In this document: positions 52,774 to 61,413 of the stretch, in pieces
Layout: each line of letters begins with the position of its first letter
Position numbering within the stretch: position 1 is the first letter of the stretch
Source of the DNA: Alphaproteobacteria bacterium
GTDB lineage: Bacteria; Pseudomonadota; Alphaproteobacteria; DSM-16000; Inquilinaceae
Direction of reading: 5' to 3'
NCBI GenBank assembly: GCA_028281925.1
Contig: JANQIX010000010.1
Span: forward strand, 1-64,000
DNA length: 64,000 bases
Notes under the pieces: generated by a model
What the model saw: only the letters and a program-made list of their open reading frames with translations
Database searches by the model: none
What the model was told of the DNA's origin: nothing
Position numbers and translations under genes: made by a program

Positions 52774-53994
52774 ATGGGTAAGCGCAACGACCATAGCCGG
52801 ATCCTGATCTACAGCCACGACAGCTTCGGGCTCGGACATTTGCGCCGGTGCCGGGCGATCGCGCATGCCCTGGTGCAGCGCGACGCCCAGATGTCGGTGC
52901 TGATCCTGTCCGGCTCTCCCATCATCGGCAGCTACGAGTTCGGGGCGCGCGTCGATTTCGTGCGCATTCCGGGCGTCATCAAGCTGAGCAACGGCGAATA
53001 CACGTCGCTGAGCCTGAAGATCGACCTGGAAGAGACGCTGGCCATGCGGGCATCGATCATCGAGCACACGGCCTCGATCTTCGATCCCGACATGCTGCTT
53101 GTGGACAAGGAGCCCCTGGGCCTGCGCGGCGAGATCAAAGGCACGCTGGAGCTGTTGAAAGATCGCGGTACGCCGCTGGTGCTGGGTTTGCGCGACGTGA
53201 TGGACGAGCCGGGGCAGCTTGCGCCGGAATGGGAGCGCAAGAATGTCGTCCCGGCGCTCCGCGACCTCTACGACAGCCTCTGGGTCTATGGTCTGCCGCA
53301 GATCTGCGATCCGCTGGAAGGCATCGACGTGCCGCGCAGCGTCCGACGCAAAGTGAGCTATACGGGATATCTGAAGCGCGAGCGGTCCGGCGGCCGGCTG
53401 ACCTGGAGCTCGCCGTTCAACCGGCCGTTCATCCTGGTCACGCCCGGCGGCGGCGGCGACGGGGAGGAACTGGTCGACTGGGTGCTGCGGGCCTACGAAC
53501 AGGGCGGCCCCCTGCCGCATCCAGCGCTGATCGTGCTGGGACCCTTCATGCAGCTGGAACGGCAGAACGACTTCATGGCCAGGGCTGCGGCCGTGGACGA
53601 TGTCGAGATGATCACCTTCGACAGCTATCTTGAAGACCTGATGGGCGAAGCGATCGGCGTCGTCGCCATGGGCGGCTACAACACGTTCTGCGAGATCCTT
53701 TCGTTCGACAAACGGGCGATCGTGGTGCCGCGTGAGCGCCCGCGGCGGGAACAGTTCATGCGAGCCAAACGCGCCGACGATCTAGGCCTGGTGAGGATGC
53801 TGCCGGTGGAAGAGATCGCGGATACCGGCAAGATGGTCGACGCGCTGATCAGCCTGCCGGACCAGCGGCGACCGTCGGAAGTCATGATACCCGGCCTGCT
53901 GGACGGGCTCGACCGGGTGCATACGCTGGTAGGCGAAGCCATTGCCGACGCCCGGGCCTCGGCCGTCGCCTATCCCCAACGCCAGACGGCCTGA
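52774..53994 (+). CDS. MurG-like (GT28-type) glycosyltransferase
   Basis: A 406-residue protein with an N-terminal Rossmann domain beginning YSHDSFGLGHLRRCRAIAHAL, the GxGH-type motif of MurG-related transferases, and a C-terminal nucleotide-sugar domain with LVTPGGGGDGEE and VAMGGYNTFCEIL. The last motif corresponds to the donor-binding loop. It resembles the gene at 56960-58141, so two paralogues flank two GT4 enzymes. Donor and acceptor are not predictable. It starts the glycan operon, 220 bases from the divergent ABC gene. Confidence 0.85.
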   Translation: MGKRNDHSRILIYSHDSFGLGHLRRCRAIAHALVQRDAQMSVLILSGSPIIGSYEFGARVDFVRIPGVIKLSNGEYTSLSLKIDLEETLAMRASIIEHTASIFDPDMLLVDKEPLGLRGEIKGTLELLKDRGTPLVLGLRDVMDEPGQLAPEWERKNVVPALRDLYDSLWVYGLPQICDPLEGIDVPRSVRRKVSYTGYLKRERSGGRLTWSSPFNRPFILVTPGGGGDGEELVDWVLRAYEQGGPLPHPALIVLGPFMQLERQNDFMARAAAVDDVEMITFDSYLEDLMGEAIGVVAMGGYNTFCEILSFDKRAIVVPRERPRREQFMRAKRADDLGLVRMLPVEEIADTGKMVDALISLPDQRRPSEVMIPGLLDGLDRVHTLVGEAIADARASAVAYPQRQTA

Positions 53995-53998
53995 GGCC

Positions 53999-55267
53999 AT
54001 GTCGGCGCGCGCCGGCGTGCGGGGGCGCACGGCCGTTATCGTCAAGGGCTATCCGCGGCTGTCGGAAACGTTCATCGCGCAGGAAATCCTGGCGCTGCAG
54101 GACCGCGGTCTGGATCAGGTGATCGTCTCGCTGCGCCATCCCACCGACCGGATGGTGCATGACCTCCACCGTAGGATCACCGCACCGGTCCTCTATCTGC
54201 CCGAATATCTGCATCAAGAGCCGCGGCGAGCAGCAGCAACCTGGCTCTGGGCCCGCCGGCAGGCCGGATACGCGGCCGCGCGCCAGGCCTTCCTGAAGGA
54301 TTTCCGGCGCGATCCAAGCCGCAACCGTGCCCGCCGGTTCGGCCAGGCTTGTGTGCTGGCACGAGAGCTGCCGGAGGACGTGGACCGGCTGCACAGCCAC
54401 TACCTGCACACGCCCGCGTCGACCACCCGGTATGCCGCCCTGATCCTCGGACTGCCCTGGAGCTTTTCGGCCCACGCGAAGGACATCTGGACCACCCCGG
54501 CCTGGGAGCTGCGGGAAAAGCTGGCAGCAGCGGCCTGGGGCGTGACCTGCACCGAGGCGAACCGGCGCTACCTGGATGGTCTGGCGCCAGCCAACAAGCC
54601 GGTGGCGCGCGTCTATCACGGGCTGGACTTCACGCGCTTTCCCCGGCCTGCGGCACGCCCACCGCGCGACGGCCACGACACAAGGGATCCGGTGCGTCTG
54701 GTCAGCGTCGGACGCGCCGTCGACAAGAAGGGATATGACGTTCTGCTCTCCGCTCTGGCGCAGCTGCCGACCGACCTCTGTTGGCGGTTCGTCCATATCG
54801 GCGGCGGCGACCGCGCCGCGCGGCTGAAGGAGAGCGCGGAACAGCTGGGCATCGCCGACCGGATCGAATGGCGCGGACCTCAGGCGCAGGATGCCGTGAT
54901 CGAGGCGCTGCAGGCGTCCGACCTTTTCGTGCTGGCGGCGCGGATCGCCGCCGACGGCGACCGCGACGGTCTGCCCAATGTGCTGATGGAAGCACAGGCC
55001 GTCGGGCTGGCCTGCCTGTCGACCCGCGTCTCCGCCATTCCGGAGTTGATCGAGGACGGCGTAACCGGCCGGCTGGTGGCGCCCGATACCGTCGAAGCCC
55101 TGGCAGATGCCCTGGCCCGTCTGATCACGACCCCCGATGAGCGAGCACGCCTGGGCGCGGCCGGGGCGCATGCCGTGCGGCGCGACTTCTCGTTCGAGCG
55201 CGGCATCGACCGGATTGCCGAGCGTTTCGGCCTGACCGGGCCCGCAGGAACCGTCGCGATGGCATGA
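53999..55267 (+). CDS. GT4-family glycosyltransferase
   Basis: A 422-residue GT-B enzyme. The N-terminal domain has VIVKGYPRLSETFIAQEI, a hallmark of exopolysaccharide GT4 transferases; FSAHAKDIW, HGLD and SVGRAVDKKGYDVLL lead into the donor domain, and DGLPNVLMEAQAVGLACLST carries the EX7E-like motif. The ATG at 53999 lies four bases past the previous stop. Its own stop overlaps the next start (ATGA). It probably builds a surface glycan with the following enzymes. Confidence 0.88.
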   Translation: MSARAGVRGRTAVIVKGYPRLSETFIAQEILALQDRGLDQVIVSLRHPTDRMVHDLHRRITAPVLYLPEYLHQEPRRAAATWLWARRQAGYAAARQAFLKDFRRDPSRNRARRFGQACVLARELPEDVDRLHSHYLHTPASTTRYAALILGLPWSFSAHAKDIWTTPAWELREKLAAAAWGVTCTEANRRYLDGLAPANKPVARVYHGLDFTRFPRPAARPPRDGHDTRDPVRLVSVGRAVDKKGYDVLLSALAQLPTDLCWRFVHIGGGDRAARLKESAEQLGIADRIEWRGPQAQDAVIEALQASDLFVLAARIAADGDRDGLPNVLMEAQAVGLACLSTRVSAIPELIEDGVTGRLVAPDTVEALADALARLITTPDERARLGAAGAHAVRRDFSFERGIDRIAERFGLTGPAGTVAMA

Positions 55268-56391
55268 GGATCGCGTTCTATGCGCCGATGAAGCCGCCGA
55301 CCCACCCGGCCCCATCCGGTGACCGGCGGATGGGTCGGCTGGTGATGGCGGCCCTGCGCCGGGCGGGCCACTCCGTCACTTTGGCATCGCGTCTGCGCAG
55401 TTGGGACGACGGCACCCGACCGAGACGGCAGGCGCGCATCAGGGCGGCCGGCGAGGCGACGGCGCGACGCCTGATCGCGCGATGGGGCACTGCCGGCGCG
55501 GGACACCGGCCCGATGCCTGGTTCACCTATCATCTCTATCACAAGGCGCCCGACTGGATCGGACCGACCGTCAGCGAGGCCCTGGGGCTGCCATACCTGG
55601 TCGCGGAAGCGTCGCATGCGCCCAAGCAGGCGCACGGCCCCTGGGCCGAAGGTCTCAGATCGACCGAAAGAGCCCTGCAGCGTGCGGCCGCGGTACTGGC
55701 GATGACGAACGAAGATATGCAAGGACTGCGTCCCTGGGTCCCGGTTGATCGCCTTTGTGTTTTTACACCTTTCGTTGACACTGCGCCTTATGCGGCTGCA
55801 GCCATGGACCGAGAGCGTCATCGACGCCATTGGTGGGAGGGGGACGAAGGGCCCTGGCTCTTGGCAGTGGGCATGATGCGCTCAGGCGACAAGCTGCAAT
55901 CCTACCGCGTGCTGGCGGCGGCGCTGGATCACGTGGCCGACCTGCCCTGGAAGCTGGCGATCGCCGGCGACGGCCCCGAGCGGGCCATCGTCGCTAACCT
56001 CTTTCCGGCGGACCGGCGGCGTCTGTTGGGCATGGTGGCAACTGAGCGTATGCCCAGCCTGTATGCAGCAGCCGATCTTCTTGTCTGGCCCGCGGTGAAT
56101 GAGGCATACGGTATGACCTTTCTGGAGGCGCAGGCGGCATCGTTGCCGATCGTGGCCGGCGCTGATCGAGCCGTGCCGGAGATCGTCGCCGATGGCGTGT
56201 CTGGGCTGCTGACCTCGCCGGGGGATGTCGTCGGTTTCGCACGCCAGGTGCGCCTGGCCCTGACCGAACCACTGCGCCGCCAGATGCTGGCTGAAGGCGG
56301 CGCCCGCAGGGCGGCGGACGCGCTGGACATCAAAGCGGCAGCGGCACGTCTGAACGACATCTTGAGACAGGCATGCATGCGACAGAACTGA
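55264..56391 (+). CDS. GT4-family glycosyltransferase
   Basis: A 375-residue GT-B enzyme beginning MRIAFYAPMKPPTHPAPSGD, followed by RMGRLVMAAL, the acceptor-side motif of glycan GT4 enzymes. The donor domain has LAIAGDGPERAIV, LYAAADLLVWPAVNEAYGMTFLEA and IVAGADRAVPEIV. It overlaps the previous gene by four bases and the phosphatase gene by 19. A short lysine/arginine-poor C-terminus is normal. The sugar donor is unknown. Confidence 0.88.
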   Translation: MRIAFYAPMKPPTHPAPSGDRRMGRLVMAALRRAGHSVTLASRLRSWDDGTRPRRQARIRAAGEATARRLIARWGTAGAGHRPDAWFTYHLYHKAPDWIGPTVSEALGLPYLVAEASHAPKQAHGPWAEGLRSTERALQRAAAVLAMTNEDMQGLRPWVPVDRLCVFTPFVDTAPYAAAAMDRERHRRHWWEGDEGPWLLAVGMMRSGDKLQSYRVLAAALDHVADLPWKLAIAGDGPERAIVANLFPADRRRLLGMVATERMPSLYAAADLLVWPAVNEAYGMTFLEAQAASLPIVAGADRAVPEIVADGVSGLLTSPGDVVGFARQVRLALTEPLRRQMLAEGGARRAADALDIKAAAARLNDILRQACMRQN

Positions 56392-56963
56392 TCCTGATCC
56401 GCCATGGTCCAACCGAGTGGGGCCCGGGTCGCCGCTTGCAAGGGCGAGCCGACGTCCCGCTCAGCGCCCCCGGCCGCGAGGCTGTGCGACACTGGCGGCT
56501 TCCGGCCGAGGTCGACACATACACGTGGCTGTCCAGCCCGCTTGTCCGCGCGACGGAGACGGCGCGCCTGGTTGGCGGCACACCGGCAGTCGATGACCGG
56601 CTGATGGAAGCCGATTGGGGCGAGTGGGAGGGCCGCACGCTGGCCGATCTACGCCGCGAGATGCCGGACGAACTGGCAGCGAACGAGGCTCGCGGGATCG
56701 ATTTCCGGCCGCCCGGCGGGGAATCGCCGCGTCAGGTACAGGACCGGGTCATGTCCCTGCTGGCGGAATTGGCGGCGCGCGGGACGCCTACAATCGCAGT
56801 CACCCATAAGGGCGTGATCCGCGCGGTTTACGCGCTTGCCGTGGGGTGGCAGATGACCGCCAAGCCGCCGCACAGGCTGCATGATGAAGCGATGCACCGC
56901 TTCCTGCTGGCACCGGACGGCACGCCGACGATCGATCAGCTGAACATCCCGCTGATACCGTGA
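56373..56963 (+). CDS. Histidine-phosphatase-family enzyme
   Basis: A 196-residue phosphatase of the phosphoglycerate-mutase-like superfamily. The catalytic RHG motif is LIRHGPTEWG (about residues 8-17), with a second active histidine in VTHKGVIRAVY and the acid in EADWGEWEG. Members dephosphorylate sugar phosphates, nucleotides or alpha-ribazole phosphate. Within a glycosyltransferase operon a sugar-phosphate or lipid-carrier-linked role is more likely than a B12 role. It overlaps the preceding and following genes. Confidence 0.85.
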   Translation: MHATELILIRHGPTEWGPGRRLQGRADVPLSAPGREAVRHWRLPAEVDTYTWLSSPLVRATETARLVGGTPAVDDRLMEADWGEWEGRTLADLRREMPDELAANEARGIDFRPPGGESPRQVQDRVMSLLAELAARGTPTIAVTHKGVIRAVYALAVGWQMTAKPPHRLHDEAMHRFLLAPDGTPTIDQLNIPLIP

Positions 56964-58141
56964 CGACGGTCTTCTTCTATGTCCAACACCTGCTGGGTAT
57001 CGGCCATGTTCGACGCTCGGCGCTGATCGTCCGCGCCCTGGCCGATGCCGGCGCCGACGTGTCGGTCGTCTATGGCGGGTTTCCCGATACGGCGGCCGAT
57101 TTCGGACCGGCGCGCGTCGTCCAGCTGCCGCCGGCGCGGGCGGCGGATATCCGCTTCAGTGCCGTGATCGGCGAAACCGGTGCGGCGATCGACGACGCCT
57201 GGAAGGCCGCGCGCACCGATGCGCTGATCCGCGCGTTCGACGCGCGGCCCTGGGATGTGCTGGTAACCGAAACCTATCCGTTCGGCCGCAACCAGTTCCG
57301 GTTCGAACTGGAGCCGCTGTTGCAGAGGACACGCGATCTTGAACGCCCGACCCGTAACGTCGCATCGGTCAGGGACATCCTAGTGGCAAAGTCCGATGCC
57401 GGGCGCAGACGGCGCATGGTGGACACCGCGGCGCGCTGGTACGACTTGGTGCTTGTGCATGGCGATCCGGACATCGTGCCATTGACGGCCACCTTGCCGG
57501 AAGCCACGGAGCTGGGGGGACGATTGCAGTACACCGGCTATGTCACGCCCTCGGCTTTCGGCCCGGAGCCCCCGGAGCAAGACGGGCATGGCGAGGTGGT
57601 TGTCTCAGTCGGCGGTGGGGCCGCCGGTGCTTCGCTGTTGGCCGCCGCCATGGCGGCGCAGCGTTCGGGCGCCGCGCGCGACCGCCGCTGGCGCTTGCTC
57701 TACGGGCCGGATACACCATGCGACCTCACGAGCCGGCTGCGTGCCGAAGCGGGCGATGGCATGACAGTGGAGCCGGCCCGGCCGGACTTCGCCGGACTGC
57801 TGCGCCGATGCGCCGTGTCGGTCAGCCAGGCCGGCTACAACACCGTGATGGATCTGCTGGCCGCGGGCTGCCGCTCTGTCCTGGTACCGTTCTCGGCAGG
57901 CGGAGAGACCGAGCAGGCGGTGCGCGCGGACCTGCTGGCCGCGTGTGGTCTGGCCACGGTCGTGCCGGAACAGGACCTGACGCCGGCGGCTCTCGCCGCG
58001 GCGGTCGATCGGACCCTAGAGGGGCCCATGCCTCCATCCCTGACGTATCGCAGCGACGGTGCGGCGCAGTCCGCGCGGCTGATCATGGCGGCCCGGGCCG
58101 ACGATGGTGGGCGGTTCCCCTCACCGTCTGCGCCCCTATAA
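56960..58141 (+). CDS. MurG-like (GT28-type) glycosyltransferase
   Basis: A 393-residue protein paralogous to the first gene of the operon: YVQHLLGIGHVRRSALIVRAL, then VSVGGGAAGASLL and VSQAGYNTVMDLLAAGCRSVLVPF. The start is a GTG (56960) that overlaps the phosphatase stop. The last codons overlap the next gene by TAATG. The two paralogues differ in sequence enough to suggest different linkages. It is not MurG itself, since no other peptidoglycan gene is nearby and the acceptor site differs. Confidence 0.85.
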   Translation: MTTVFFYVQHLLGIGHVRRSALIVRALADAGADVSVVYGGFPDTAADFGPARVVQLPPARAADIRFSAVIGETGAAIDDAWKAARTDALIRAFDARPWDVLVTETYPFGRNQFRFELEPLLQRTRDLERPTRNVASVRDILVAKSDAGRRRRMVDTAARWYDLVLVHGDPDIVPLTATLPEATELGGRLQYTGYVTPSAFGPEPPEQDGHGEVVVSVGGGAAGASLLAAAMAAQRSGAARDRRWRLLYGPDTPCDLTSRLRAEAGDGMTVEPARPDFAGLLRRCAVSVSQAGYNTVMDLLAAGCRSVLVPFSAGGETEQAVRADLLAACGLATVVPEQDLTPAALAAAVDRTLEGPMPPSLTYRSDGAAQSARLIMAARADDGGRFPSPSAPL

Positions 58142-58959
58142 TGCCGTCTCTGACAGATCGGTCTTTCAGCATGACTCTGAGCGCAACGAACCCAGACACG
58201 ATGCCGAACACCGACAATGCCTGGGCAGCGCTTGTGACCGTGCTGGACGAACTGTCCAACGACGGCCGGACCGTCGACCTGTGGTGGCGCGACGACGATG
58301 CGACGGACCCGTCGCCGTCGCTCGATCGCTTGCTGGCGCTGGCGCAGCGGCATGACGTACCGGTCGCGCTGGCGGTGATCCCGGCCCATACCGGTCCAGC
58401 ACTGGCCGACCGGCTGGCCGCTTCCCCACAGGCCGTTGTCCTTCAGCACGGGTGGGCGCACGCCAACCATGCGCCGGACGCGGAAAAGTCGATCGAGTTG
58501 GGCGGGGACCGGTCGGTCTCAGCCGTCGTGGAGGAGCTTGCCGCCGGCCGCGACAAATTGCAGCGACTGTTCGGCGACCGCTTCGTGCCCGTGCTGGTGC
58601 CACCCTGGAACCGGATCGACGGCCACCTGCTGCCCCATGTCGCCGATATGGGATATCCGGCGCTCAGCACCTTCGGCCCGGAGGCTGAAGAGGCTGCACC
58701 CGCACAGGTCAACGTCCATATCGACCCGATCGCGTGGCGCGACGACCGGCGGTTCATCGGCGAGGCGGCCTTCGCCGATCTGTGCCGCGACGCGATCAGC
58801 CGCCAGCCGCACGACCGGGCCCTAGGGGTGATGACCCATCACTGGGCGCATGATGAGGCGCTGTGGCAGGCTTTGGACCGGCTGCTCGGCCTGCTGGCAG
58901 GCCACCGGGCGGTCCGCTGGCCGCAACCGGCCGCGCTGTTCGGGACCGGCACGGCATGA
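58141..58959 (+). CDS. Polysaccharide-deacetylase-like protein
   Basis: A 272-residue protein with the NodB-homology fold used by carbohydrate deacetylases. WWRDDDATDPSPSLDRLLAL holds the metal Asp motif, VVLQHGWAHANHAP carries the histidines of motif 2, and VLVPPWNRID and GVMTHHWAHDEAL match later motifs. It lacks a signal peptide, so it is likely cytoplasmic and acts on a glycan intermediate. The ATG at 58141 overlaps the preceding stop; MTLSA at 58171 is an alternative start. Confidence 0.85.
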   Translation: MPSLTDRSFSMTLSATNPDTMPNTDNAWAALVTVLDELSNDGRTVDLWWRDDDATDPSPSLDRLLALAQRHDVPVALAVIPAHTGPALADRLAASPQAVVLQHGWAHANHAPDAEKSIELGGDRSVSAVVEELAAGRDKLQRLFGDRFVPVLVPPWNRIDGHLLPHVADMGYPALSTFGPEAEEAAPAQVNVHIDPIAWRDDRRFIGEAAFADLCRDAISRQPHDRALGVMTHHWAHDEALWQALDRLLGLLAGHRAVRWPQPAALFGTGTA

Positions 58960-59522
58960 CACAGCACCTCTATCCGCCTGGCGCGCTTGTCGGCGACTAT
59001 GTGCGTGGCGGCATCGGCTTTGCGCTGATGGTGCTGCCGCTCGCTCTCTTGGAGCTCAACACCGTCGTCGCCGTTGTGTTCGCCTGTCTGGCCGTGATGT
59101 TCGCGCTGCATCTGCTGCGCACCGTCCAGCGCCAGGTAACGGTGGTGGAAGCGGGGGGCGACGGCATTGTCGCCCGCGGGCCGCTGGGCACGGCCATCCG
59201 CTGGGATCGGCTGGCGGGCATGCGCCTGAAATACTTCTCCACCCGCCGAGACCGGCAGCAGGGCTGGATGACGCTGACCTTGCGGGGCGACGGCCGCAAG
59301 CTGAGCCTGGAATCCTCTCTGACCGGTTTCGACGCCATCGCCGAGCGGTCCGCCGCTGTGGCGCGCACGAACGGTGTGGAGCTGGACGAGACGACTCTGA
59401 ACAACCTGAGCGCGCTGGGGATCGACCCGGGCGAAGCAGCAAACGCGGACGACAGCGCCGCCGACGATGATTGGATCGCCGTCGCCAAGGCGGCCCGCGA
59501 TCGGGCAAAGGACGGCGCCTAA
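58956..59522 (+). CDS. Membrane protein with cytosolic PH-like domain
   Basis: A 188-residue protein with two adjacent hydrophobic segments (about 20-60, RGGIGFALMVLPLALLEL and VVAVVFACLAVMFALHLL), then a beta-rich region (TVVEAGGDGIVARGPLGTAI, WMTLTLRGDGRKL) like a small PH-type domain. The ATG at 58956 overlaps the deacetylase stop. It ends one base before the peptide-importer ATPase gene. A structural or regulatory role for glycan synthesis at the membrane is possible; function is unknown. Confidence 0.65.
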   Translation: MTQHLYPPGALVGDYVRGGIGFALMVLPLALLELNTVVAVVFACLAVMFALHLLRTVQRQVTVVEAGGDGIVARGPLGTAIRWDRLAGMRLKYFSTRRDRQQGWMTLTLRGDGRKLSLESSLTGFDAIAERSAAVARTNGVELDETTLNNLSALGIDPGEAANADDSAADDDWIAVAKAARDRAKDGA

Positions 59523-59523
59523 G

Positions 59524-61413
59524 ATGAGCGATCTCTTGCGGGTGCAGGACCTGAAGGTCGAATTCGCGGTGCATGGCGGAGTCGTGCGGGCGGTGAAAGG
59601 CGCGTCGTTCCGCGTCGGCCACGCCAGCACGGTTGCGCTGGTGGGCGAGAGCGGCTCCGGCAAGTCGGTCATCTCACAGGCGATCATGGGCATCCTGCCC
59701 AATGTGGCCAGCGTGACCGGCGGATCGATCCTGTTCGACGATCCCGAGGCCGGTGGCCATGTCAGCAACCTGGCCACCATGGACACCGAAGGGTCGGCCT
59801 ATCGCCGCATCCGCGGCGGCCGCATTTCCATCATCTTCCAGGAACCGATGACGTCGTTGTCGCCGCTGCACACGGTCGGCAACCAGGTCACCGAGGCCGT
59901 GAAGCTGCATCGCGATGTGACCGACCGGGCAGCGGAAGACCTGGCGCGCGAGATGCTGGGCCTGGTCGGATTCCCCGACCCGGCCAAGGCGATCAGGACC
60001 TATCCGTTCGAGCTGTCGGGCGGCCTGCGCCAGCGGGCCATGATCGCCATGGCGCTGGTCTGCCGTCCCGCACTCTTGATCGCCGACGAGCCGACGACGG
60101 CGCTGGACGTCACCATCCAGGCCCAGATCCTGAAGCTGATCCGCGACCTGCAGCAGGAGCTGCAGATGAGCGTGCTGATGATCACCCACGACCTGGGCGT
60201 CGTCGCCAATGTCGCCGACGAGGTGGTGGTGCTCTATCAGGGCGAGGTGATGGAAGCGGGAACGCTGGAGGATCTCTTCGCCGACCCGCGGCATCCCTAT
60301 CTGCAGGCGCTGCTGCGTGCCGTGCCCCGCTTTGCCATGAAGCCCGGCGAGCGCCTGATGCCGATCCGCGAGATCCGTGGCGAGACCGGGCATCTGCTGG
60401 CCGCGCAAGAGCACACGGCCGCGCCCGCCGGCAACGGCTCCGTCATCGACGTTGCGGGTGTCAGCAAGACCTTCACCATCAAGAAAGGCGGCCTGTTCGG
60501 CGATAACACCGCGGCGAAGGTACACGCGTTGGACGATGTCAGCTTCTCCATCCGGCGCGGCGAATGCCTGGGCCTTGTCGGCGAAAGCGGCTGCGGCAAG
60601 ACCACACTCAGCAAGGTGCTGATGCGCGCGCTGAGGCCCGATGACGGCGTCGTGAAGTTCATCGAGCGCGATGGCACCGTGATCGACGTGCTGGATATGG
60701 ACGATCCGTCGCTGAAGCGCTTCCGCACGAAGATGCAGTTCATCTTCCAGGATCCCTACAGCTCGCTGAATCCGCGCATGACGGTGCTGGACATCATCAC
60801 CGAGCCGCTGGTGATCCACGGCGTCGGCGACCGGGCCTATCGCATCGAACTGGCGAAAGAGCTGATGGCGCTGGTCGGCCTCGATATCCGCCACCTGCAG
60901 CGCTATCCCCACAGCTTCTCCGGCGGTCAGCGCCAGCGTATCGGCATCGCCCGGGCCCTGGCGCTCAGGCCCGAGTTGTTGATCTGCGACGAGCCCGTGT
61001 CGGCGCTGGACGTTTCGATCCAAGCCCAGATCCTGAACCTGCTGAAGGATCTGCGGGAGCGGCTGGGCCTGACCTATCTGTTCATCAGTCACAATCTCGC
61101 GGTCGTCGACTACATCGCAGACCGCATCATGGTCATGTGCCGGGGCGCCGTGGTAGAACTGGCGCCGCGGGACAGGCTGTTCCGCAACCCGATCCATCCA
61201 TACACGAAGGCCCTGTTGGCGGCCGTGCCGCATCCCGACCCGGCGCGCCCGCTGGACTTGACGACACTGAGGGATGGGCGGGCCAGCGACCCGGCAGCCT
61301 GGCCCGAACCGTTTACGTTGTCGGGTGATGTGCGTCCGCGGATGATCGACCTCGGCGGCGGGCATTTCGTGCGCGCCATGCCGCAAGCAAGAGAAATGGA
61401 GTTGGCTTCATGA
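59524..61413 (+). CDS. Peptide/glutathione-type ABC importer ATPase (fused DppD-DppF)
   Basis: A 629-residue protein with two complete oligopeptide-type nucleotide domains. Domain 1 has [35 protein letters not shown] and [12 protein letters not shown]; domain 2 has [31 protein letters not shown] and [12 protein letters not shown]. Each ends in the C-terminal region typical of peptide importers ([24 protein letters not shown]). This matches GsiA-like fusions. It is followed by a solute-binding protein gene overlapping by four bases. Confidence 0.93.
   Translation: MSDLLRVQDLKVEFAVHGGVVRAVKGASFRVGHASTVALVGESGSGKSVISQAIMGILPNVASVTGGSILFDDPEAGGHVSNLATMDTEGSAYRRIRGGRISIIFQEPMTSLSPLHTVGNQVTEAVKLHRDVTDRAAEDLAREMLGLVGFPDPAKAIRTYPFELSGGLRQRAMIAMALVCRPALLIADEPTTALDVTIQAQILKLIRDLQQELQMSVLMITHDLGVVANVADEVVVLYQGEVMEAGTLEDLFADPRHPYLQALLRAVPRFAMKPGERLMPIREIRGETGHLLAAQEHTAAPAGNGSVIDVAGVSKTFTIKKGGLFGDNTAAKVHALDDVSFSIRRGECLGLVGESGCGKTTLSKVLMRALRPDDGVVKFIERDGTVIDVLDMDDPSLKRFRTKMQFIFQDPYSSLNPRMTVLDIITEPLVIHGVGDRAYRIELAKELMALVGLDIRHLQRYPHSFSGGQRQRIGIARALALRPELLICDEPVSALDVSIQAQILNLLKDLRERLGLTYLFISHNLAVVDYIADRIMVMCRGAVVELAPRDRLFRNPIHPYTKALLAAVPHPDPARPLDLTTLRDGRASDPAAWPEPFTLSGDVRPRMIDLGGGHFVRAMPQAREMELAS

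Noticed and set aside
56373..56963. CobC (alpha-ribazole phosphatase) in B12 synthesis
   Set aside because: The fold fits, but the gene lies inside a glycosyltransferase operon and not with B12 biosynthesis genes.
56960..58141. Naming this gene murG
   Set aside because: No division or peptidoglycan gene is nearby and the acceptor half does not match; it is a paralogue of another gene in a glycan operon.
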